Positions 59,442-64,000 of a stretch of 64,000 nt of DNA are shown here, one piece after another. The number at the start of each line of letters is the position of its first letter. Position 1 is the stretch's first letter. Under the pieces are notes generated by a model. It was not told where the DNA came from. It worked only from the letters and a program-made list of their open reading frames with translations, and searched no databases. Source of the DNA: Paludibacteraceae bacterium (GTDB lineage: Bacteria > Bacteroidota > Bacteroidia > Bacteroidales > Paludibacteraceae); assembly GCA_024692565.1 (NCBI GenBank), contig JAILMN010000005.1, forward strand, positions 22,832-86,831, read 5' to 3'. The position numbers were made by a program, and so were the translations under genes.

Positions 59442-59592
59442 TTTTTGTGCATTTTTCTCTTCTATTTTGTCTATTATGGGGGATGTTATCCCGTGTCCTT
59501 CGTCTATTAGTCCGGCAAGTGCCGGATGGCTTTGTTTTTTTGTCGGATATTATCCGGCGCCTACCTTTTTTCGTGCAATCTGCATTTTTTTC

Positions 59593-59624
59593 TTGCATAT
59601 ATCATTTTTTTGTTGTACCTTTGC
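59593..59624 (+). promoter_or_regulatory. Promoter of the LRR-protein gene (leader RNA 2)
   Basis: TTGCATATATC at 59593 and TACCTTTGC at 59616-59624. The ATG of the LRR gene is 378 nt further on, so a long leader is transcribed. Confidence 0.82.
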
Positions 59625-59625
59625 A

Positions 59626-59935
59626 GCCGTAATGACTCACGCTGGGGATTGTGGGTGGGAAGCGTCCTGCCGAGATAGCCTCAAATGAGCATTGCATGAC
59701 ATAATTAAAAGGCGTTTATTGACGCTTGTTTTGGTTTTACGAAATCCGGAAAATTTCACACACCCGAAACAAGATCGTATAATAAACGTCCATAGGTATG
59801 TATTTTACTTCGCGTCTTAGCGCGCGTGTGGTACATATCAGCGTGGACGTTATTGTTTATTCTTGTGTGTAGGGTCTTTCCGGAACCTCGTAAAAGGGAA
59901 TGAGCGTGAATAATGTTCGCGCTTTTTGTTGTATA
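59626..59935 (+). ncRNA. Candidate structured leader RNA, copy L2
   Basis: This long leader shares ordered blocks with L1: GCGTTTATTG (59712-59721), AAATCCGGAAAATTTC, a long hairpin, and TTCGCGCTTTTTGTTGTATA (59917 onward). The hairpin is closed by TCCGGAAA with TTTCCGGA, then ACAAGA/TCTTGT, AACGTCC/GGACGTT and GGTATGTA/TACATATC. The end GCGTGAA/TTCGCGC plus TTTTTG looks like an intrinsic terminator. The first 85 nt (CGCTGGGGATTGTGGGTGGG region) have no counterpart in L1. It is either an attenuator or a separate small RNA. Confidence 0.62.
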
Positions 59936-60001
59936 TTCCAAACTAACTCAAATATCAATCTCTTAAAAGTTGCGCACGACACGAAAAAAGTGTAGAATAT
60001 T

Positions 60002-62878
60002 ATGAAAACAAAAATTTTTACTTTATTTCTTGCGCTTGTAGCAAGTGTAGGAACACTTTTCGCCACCCCAGTCAAAATCGGCGATTTGTACTACAATTTT
60101 GAATACCTTTCCAAAGATAAGAGGATAGCAATAGTGGCTCCAAGTACAGGAGATAAATATGCTGGCGATATTATCATCCCTTCTTCTGTGGAGTATAATA
60201 AAATAACTTATAGTGTCACACGCATTGAAGATTATGCTTTCTCTAGTTGCACCAGTTTGACCTCGGTGACAATTCCCAATAGCGTCACAAGCATTGGAAG
60301 TAGCGCTTTCTTGAATAGCAAAAGTTTAAGATCTTTGATTATTCCGAATAGCGTCACAAGCATTGAATCTTCCACGTTTAGTTATTGCGATAGTCTAATC
60401 TCCGTGACTATCCCCAATAGCGTCACAAGTATTGGAAGTAGTGCTTTCTCTGGTTGCACCAGTTTGACCTCGGTGATAATTCCCAATAGCGTCACAAGCA
60501 TTGGTGGTAGTGCTTTCAGAGGTTGCACCAGTTTGACATCTATTGAGATTCCTAATAGCATAACAAGCATTGGTGGTCGTGCTTTCTCTGGTTGCACCAG
60601 TTTGACATCTATTGAGATTCCTAATAGCATAACAAGCATTGGAGAGAGTGCTTTCTCTGGTTGCACCAGTTTAACCTCTATCACTATTCCCAATAGCGTC
60701 ACAAGCATTGGTGGTAGTGCTTTCTCTGGTTGCACCAGTTTGACATCTATTGAGATTCCTAATAGCATAACAAGCATTGGTGGTAGTGCTTTCTCTGGTT
60801 GCACCAGTTTGACTTCTGCGATTATTGATGCTACGAGCATCGGTGGTGATGCTTTCCGTGACTGCACCGGTTTGAAATCTGTAACGATTTCCAATAGCGT
60901 CACAAGCATTGGGGGTAGTGCTTTCTATGGTTGCACCAGTTTGACGTCTGCGACGATTGGGAATAGCGTCACAAGCATTGGAAAGAGTGCTTTCTCTGGT
61001 TGCACCAGTTTGACCTCGGTGACAATTCCCAATAGCGTCACAAGCATTGGTGGTAGTGTTTTCTATGGTTGCACCAGTTTGACATCTATTGAGATTCCTA
61101 ATAGCATAACAAGCATTGAATCTTCCACGTTTAGTTATTGCGATAGTCTAATCTCCGTGACTATTCCTAATAGCGTCACAAGTATTGGAAATTATGCTTT
61201 CAAAGGTTGCACCGGCTTACCCTCTATCACTATTCCCAACAGCGTCACAAGCATTGGAGAGCAAGCTTTCTATGAGTGCACTGATATGACCTCTGTAACT
61301 ATTCCCAATAGCGTCACAAGCATTGGGAATAAGGCTTTTTATGAGTGCACTGACTTGATCTCTGTGGCGATTAATTCCAATGCTATTGCTTCAAAACAAT
61401 ACATTCGTGATATATTTGGGACTCAAGTACCGACCTATATCATTGGTGAAGACGTCACTAGCATTGGATACGGTGTTTTCAAAGATTGCAGCGGTTTAAC
61501 CTCTATAACTATCCCCAATAGCGTCACAAGCATTGGAAAAGAAGCTTTCCGTGACTGCACCGGTTTGAAATCTGTAACGATTCCCAATAGCGTCACAAGC
61601 ATTGGTGGTATTGCTTTCTATAAGTGTACTGGCTTGACTTCTGCGACGATTGGGAATAGCGTCACAAGCATTGGAGAAAATGCTTTCTCTGGTTGCACCA
61701 GTTTGACCTCGGTGACAATTCCCAATAGCGTCACAAGCATTGAATCTTCCACGTTTAGTTCTTGTTATAGTCTAATCTCCGTGACTATTCCTAATAGCGT
61801 CACAAGTATTGGAAATTATGCTTTCAAAGGTTGCACCGGCTTACCCTCTATCACTATTCCCAACAGCGTCACAAGCATTGGAGAGCAAGCTTTCTATGAG
61901 TGCACAGGTTTGACATCTATAGAAATTCCTAACAGTGTCACCAGCATGGAAGATTTTGCTTTCTATAAGTGTACTGGCTTGACTTCTGCGACGATTGGGA
62001 ATAGCGTCACAAGCATTGGAGAAAGTGCTTTCTCTGGTTGCACCAGTTTAACCTCGGTGATGATTGGGAAAAGTGTCACCAGCATTGGAGTTTATGCGTT
62101 CTCTGGTTGCACCAGTTTGACTTCTGTAATTGTTCCTAATAATGTTACAAATATTGGAAGTAGTGCCTTCGTCGGATGCAGCGGTTTGACCTCGATGACT
62201 ATTGGGAAAAGTGTCACCAGCATTGAGCATAGTGCTTTCGCTGAATGCACGGGTCTCAAGGCTATCCAATGTCGCGCGACCAATCCTCCTTCTCTTGGCG
62301 CGCGCGTGTTCGAGAGGGTTGATAAGTCGATTCCGCTTTATGTCCCCGCTAATAGCATTGAGGCATATAAAGTCGCAGATCAGTGGAAAGAATTTTTGAA
62401 TCGTTGGTCGTCCACGGCAAAAGGAGCAGAGACAACTATTGTAAAAGCAGAGGCGACAACTAATTCCGTTGAAATAACGTGGCCGGTAGTCGCCGGAGCA
62501 TATACGTACGAAATCATAGTCAAGGATAAATCCGGCAATGTTGTTTGCACACTTGTGTTCAATGCGCAAGGTCAGTTGCAATCTATTACCTTCAACGCTC
62601 CTTCTCGCGATGGTGCACCGCGACAAACGCAGGCAGCAGGCTTCTCGTTCGTCGTAAACGGTCTGGATAGTGGAACAGAGTATACCTACGATATCATTGC
62701 CAAAGATGGAAGCGGTAATGTGCTTGATACCAAGAGCGGCTCGTTCACCACGCGAGCTCCGCAAGGCATCGACGACATCAACGCTGCGACTAAATCGCAG
62801 AAGATCCTCCGTGACAACCAAGTTCTCATCCTCCGTGGTGACAAGACGTATACCGTTACCGGTCAAGAGGTGAAGTAA
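60002..62878 (+). CDS. Giant BspA-type leucine-rich repeat surface protein
   Basis: A 958-residue exported protein (signal LFLALVASVGTLFA). About 28 units of a 23-residue TpLRR/BspA repeat (pattern NSVTSIGxxAFxGCTSLTSV) run from about residue 75 to 760, broken once near 460-480 (ASKQYIRDIFGTQVPTYIIG). A fibronectin-like domain follows (residues about 805-935: TTNSVEITWPVVAGAYTYEI, GLDSGTEYTYDIIAKDGSG). The final tail NQVLILRGDKTYTVTGQEVK matches two other secreted proteins here. BspA-like proteins mediate adhesion. The DNA units are nearly identical, indicating recent expansion. Preceded by leader L2. Confidence 0.92.
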   Translation: MKTKIFTLFLALVASVGTLFATPVKIGDLYYNFEYLSKDKRIAIVAPSTGDKYAGDIIIPSSVEYNKITYSVTRIEDYAFSSCTSLTSVTIPNSVTSIGSSAFLNSKSLRSLIIPNSVTSIESSTFSYCDSLISVTIPNSVTSIGSSAFSGCTSLTSVIIPNSVTSIGGSAFRGCTSLTSIEIPNSITSIGGRAFSGCTSLTSIEIPNSITSIGESAFSGCTSLTSITIPNSVTSIGGSAFSGCTSLTSIEIPNSITSIGGSAFSGCTSLTSAIIDATSIGGDAFRDCTGLKSVTISNSVTSIGGSAFYGCTSLTSATIGNSVTSIGKSAFSGCTSLTSVTIPNSVTSIGGSVFYGCTSLTSIEIPNSITSIESSTFSYCDSLISVTIPNSVTSIGNYAFKGCTGLPSITIPNSVTSIGEQAFYECTDMTSVTIPNSVTSIGNKAFYECTDLISVAINSNAIASKQYIRDIFGTQVPTYIIGEDVTSIGYGVFKDCSGLTSITIPNSVTSIGKEAFRDCTGLKSVTIPNSVTSIGGIAFYKCTGLTSATIGNSVTSIGENAFSGCTSLTSVTIPNSVTSIESSTFSSCYSLISVTIPNSVTSIGNYAFKGCTGLPSITIPNSVTSIGEQAFYECTGLTSIEIPNSVTSMEDFAFYKCTGLTSATIGNSVTSIGESAFSGCTSLTSVMIGKSVTSIGVYAFSGCTSLTSVIVPNNVTNIGSSAFVGCSGLTSMTIGKSVTSIEHSAFAECTGLKAIQCRATNPPSLGARVFERVDKSIPLYVPANSIEAYKVADQWKEFLNRWSSTAKGAETTIVKAEATTNSVEITWPVVAGAYTYEIIVKDKSGNVVCTLVFNAQGQLQSITFNAPSRDGAPRQTQAAGFSFVVNGLDSGTEYTYDIIAKDGSGNVLDTKSGSFTTRAPQGIDDINAATKSQKILRDNQVLILRGDKTYTVTGQEVK
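60270..62240. repeat. 69-bp tandem DNA repeats of the LRR gene
   Basis: Units of 69 bp with the core AATAGCGTCACAAGCATTGG recur about 28 times in frame. Some neighbouring blocks of two to three units are copied almost exactly, for example 61115-61280 and 61735-61900. Confidence 0.88.
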
Positions 62879-62895
62879 GACGTTTGTTCCTTATA

Positions 62896-62955
62896 GGACG
62901 ATAGCATCGTCCGCTTGACAATCCGAGACGCATCTCGCGCCTCGGATTTTTTTAT
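62896..62955 (+). terminator. Double-hairpin terminator after the LRR gene
   Basis: GGACGAT/ATCGTCC forms a first hairpin. TCCGAG pairs with CTCGGA in a second, followed by seven T. The same module, with the first hairpin damaged, follows the TonB-domain gene at 29.75 kb. Confidence 0.78.
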
Positions 62956-62988
62956 GCCCGAAAGTAAACCTAAACCGAAAAATTGTTG

Positions 62989-62997
62989 TATCTTTGT
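62989..62997 (+). promoter_or_regulatory. Possible -7 box before the 57-residue gene
   Basis: TATCTTTGT, one mismatch from the regional consensus, lies 25 bp before the ATG at 63023. The upstream element is not clear. Confidence 0.5.
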
Positions 62998-63022
62998 GGT
63001 ATTTGAACAAAATATCACAATC

Positions 63023-63196
63023 ATGAACAAGAAATCTGCTTATTGCGCCAAACGAAACGTGCGCATCCAAATGCGTTTTGATGAGCTCTACAAAGACAAC
63101 ACGCTTTCTATGTTTGACATCTATTTCATCCTTGCCGATGAGTTTGACCTTTCCACCGATCGTGTATCGGAAATTCTCCACAAACGACGAATTTAA
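63023..63196 (+). CDS. Small 57-residue protein, function unknown
   Basis: A compact, charged protein containing CAKRNVRIQMRFDELYKDNT and DIYFILADEFDLSTDRVSEI, ending in LHKRRI. The C-terminal half could form a helix-turn-helix (LADEFDLSTDRVSEILHKRR), a pattern seen in small regulators of mobile elements. The ATG at 63023 follows a promoter-like box. Not recognised as a named family. Confidence 0.6.
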   Translation: MNKKSAYCAKRNVRIQMRFDELYKDNTLSMFDIYFILADEFDLSTDRVSEILHKRRI

Positions 63197-63268
63197 GCCC
63201 TCGCGCACGATAAAAAATCTTTCCAAACTTCCGCGGTAATTTACCGTTTTTATCCGCAAAGTTCGCCG

Positions 63269-63277
63269 TACTTTTGC
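63269..63277 (+). promoter_or_regulatory. Promoter -7 box before the HNH gene
   Basis: TACTTTTGC lies about 48 bp before the HNH start; TTTTTATCCGC at about 63247 may be a weak upstream element. Confidence 0.6.
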
Positions 63278-63325
63278 ACCGGATTTGAGCTGTAGCAACG
63301 TCGCTGCACTAAAGATCCGATGCAT

Positions 63326-63895
63326 ATGAACGCTATTCAATTATGGTATGCCGTGGACATACCCGGAAATCCTTATCCACACGCCATCCACCTGGCCGAT
63401 GGCACCCAACTGCGTCACAACCGCCAAGCGAAAGCCTGCCGCGGCGACGCGCAACTCTATTGTTCGGAAGACGGTGAACGGTACTACGCCCTCACGCAAC
63501 AACACCTCACCAAACAGTCCATTACCTACACCCCCAACCGCCCCAGCAAGACCACAGGCGGCAGTCATAACTATAAGTACGTCAGGGGGTTCCATTCCAA
63601 AGCTTGTCACATTGCCGTGTACGAAGCGTGGCACGGTGAACGCACGCCCGGCATGCAGATTGACCACATCAACGGCAATCCCATCGACAACCGCGCGTCC
63701 AACCTGCAAGAGGTCACGCCGGCAGAGAACACACGACGACGCTGGAGACTGAACAAACTGCGTAAAATGGGTATCCGAACCGCCTTTCTGCTGCCCGAAG
63801 TGGCGCTTGATTTCTTCCGTCTGACCGACGAACAGTTCGAACAATTCTTACAAAAATTTACCATCAAAAAATCCGAAAATTATGAGTATTCCTGA
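63326..63895 (+). CDS. HNH endonuclease family protein
   Basis: A 189-residue protein. The HNH_3-type core is HIAVYEAWHGERTPGMQIDH followed by INGNPIDNRASNLQEVTPAE: the first His, the DH pair, the central Asn and the NLQ motif are all in place. The N-terminal 90 residues (VDIPGNPYPHAIHLADGTQL) may be a DNA-binding part. Such proteins occur in phages and mobile elements as homing or packaging-associated nucleases. The ATG at 63326 is taken; one at 63320 would add two residues. The stop overlaps the next gene. Confidence 0.85.
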   Translation: MNAIQLWYAVDIPGNPYPHAIHLADGTQLRHNRQAKACRGDAQLYCSEDGERYYALTQQHLTKQSITYTPNRPSKTTGGSHNYKYVRGFHSKACHIAVYEAWHGERTPGMQIDHINGNPIDNRASNLQEVTPAENTRRRWRLNKLRKMGIRTAFLLPEVALDFFRLTDEQFEQFLQKFTIKKSENYEYS

Positions 63896-64000
63896 TTTAC
63901 GAAACGCCCTGAACGAAGGCGTAGTACACTTTGAATTCATCAAAAAAGATGGCACGCTCCGTCATGCGCGTGGCACCACTTCTCCCGACCTCGTCCCGGC
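63882..64000 (+). CDS. SH3-fold (DUF2693-like) mobile-element protein, cut by window end
   Basis: Only the first 39 codons are present: SIPDLRNALNEGVVHFEFIK then KDGTLRHARGTTSPDLVP. The helix followed by a FEFxKKDGTLRxARGT strand pattern resembles small DUF2693/SH3-barrel proteins found in Bacteroidota conjugative and phage elements. The ATG lies within the last codons of the HNH gene (14-bp overlap), suggesting a coupled operon continuing beyond the window. Confidence 0.6.
   Translation, partial: MSIPDLRNALNEGVVHFEFIKKDGTLRHARGTTSPDLVP

Noticed and set aside
60270..62240. Regular repeats as a possible CRISPR array
   Set aside because: The 69-bp period is contiguous, in frame and encodes LRR units; there are no unique spacers and no cas genes.
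62048..62866. A 272-codon minus-strand frame at the LRR gene end
   Set aside because: It is generated by the repeat units read backwards; no start context or domain.

Overview
The window is a chromosomal segment of a member of the Bacteroidales (phylum Bacteroidota). The evidence is a repeated Bacteroidota-type promoter (an upstream TTGCATAT-like element and a -7 box TAnnTTTGC), an SusA-like neopullulanase, GlsA/GlsB glycine-lipid acyltransferases, a BtuB-BtuG cobalamin-uptake locus, Omp28/DUF6029 proteins, BspA-type leucine-rich repeats and a Bacteroidota-type omega subunit. Most of the window has balanced base composition, but about 25.1-29.2 kb is clearly AT-rich. I cannot name the genus.

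Layout. 1-1990: 5' part of a TonB-dependent receptor on the minus strand, with five 11-bp tandem repeats in its leader. 2081-15498: fourteen closely packed minus-strand genes (nusB, yajC, ybbR-like, WlbC-type aminotransferase, rpoN, PAP2, DUF4105, phosphatase-like, DUF4494, glsA, glsB, a YggS-HAD fusion, cstA, engB) behind one recognisable promoter. 15.6-18.4 kb: a DUF3276 gene facing coaBC-rpoZ-bamD. 18.4-21.6 kb: apbE coupled to two paralogous beta-barrel proteins and a small putative HTH protein. 21.7-25.1 kb: two GH13 lipoproteins. 25.1-29.8 kb: an AT-rich island with a phage-antirepressor remnant, a repeat element, a structured leader and three exported-protein genes. 30.2-35.2 kb: thioredoxin-like, DUF6029 and Omp28-type envelope genes with CxxC motifs. 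35.4-38.0 kb: a second copy of the repeat element, a lectin-fold-like secreted protein and a PagL-like protein. 38.0-40.2 kb: a helical protein and a GT2. 40.4-49.9 kb: a capsule/exopolysaccharide block (gmd, fcl, deacetylase, wlbA, two OPX proteins, Wzc kinase) and DUF1846. 49.9-55.7 kb: cobalamin riboswitch, btuB, btuG fusion, DUF4465, btuF. 55.8-59.4 kb (minus): SusA-like GH13, YihY, rnpB and tRNA-Gly. 59.6-62.9 kb: a structured leader and a giant BspA-type LRR protein. 63.0-64.0 kb: small mobile-element-like genes (HNH nuclease, SH3-fold protein) running off the end.

The strongest candidates for something undescribed are two apparent structured-RNA families, each present twice. (1) Leaders at 25.8-26.1 kb and 59.6-60.0 kb share sequence blocks and a long hairpin whose basal stem differs by compensatory changes. 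Both end in a terminator-like hairpin and precede surface LRR-protein operons. (2) A roughly 370-bp promoter-to-promoter element at 25.1-25.5 kb (minus) and 35.4-35.7 kb (plus) has a conserved apical hairpin on divergent but still complementary arms. The region also has many heptanucleotide tandem repeats at gene junctions and inside reading frames. No CRISPR array, rRNA, complete transposase or reverse transcriptase was seen. All function calls are from reading the sequence; no database search was run.
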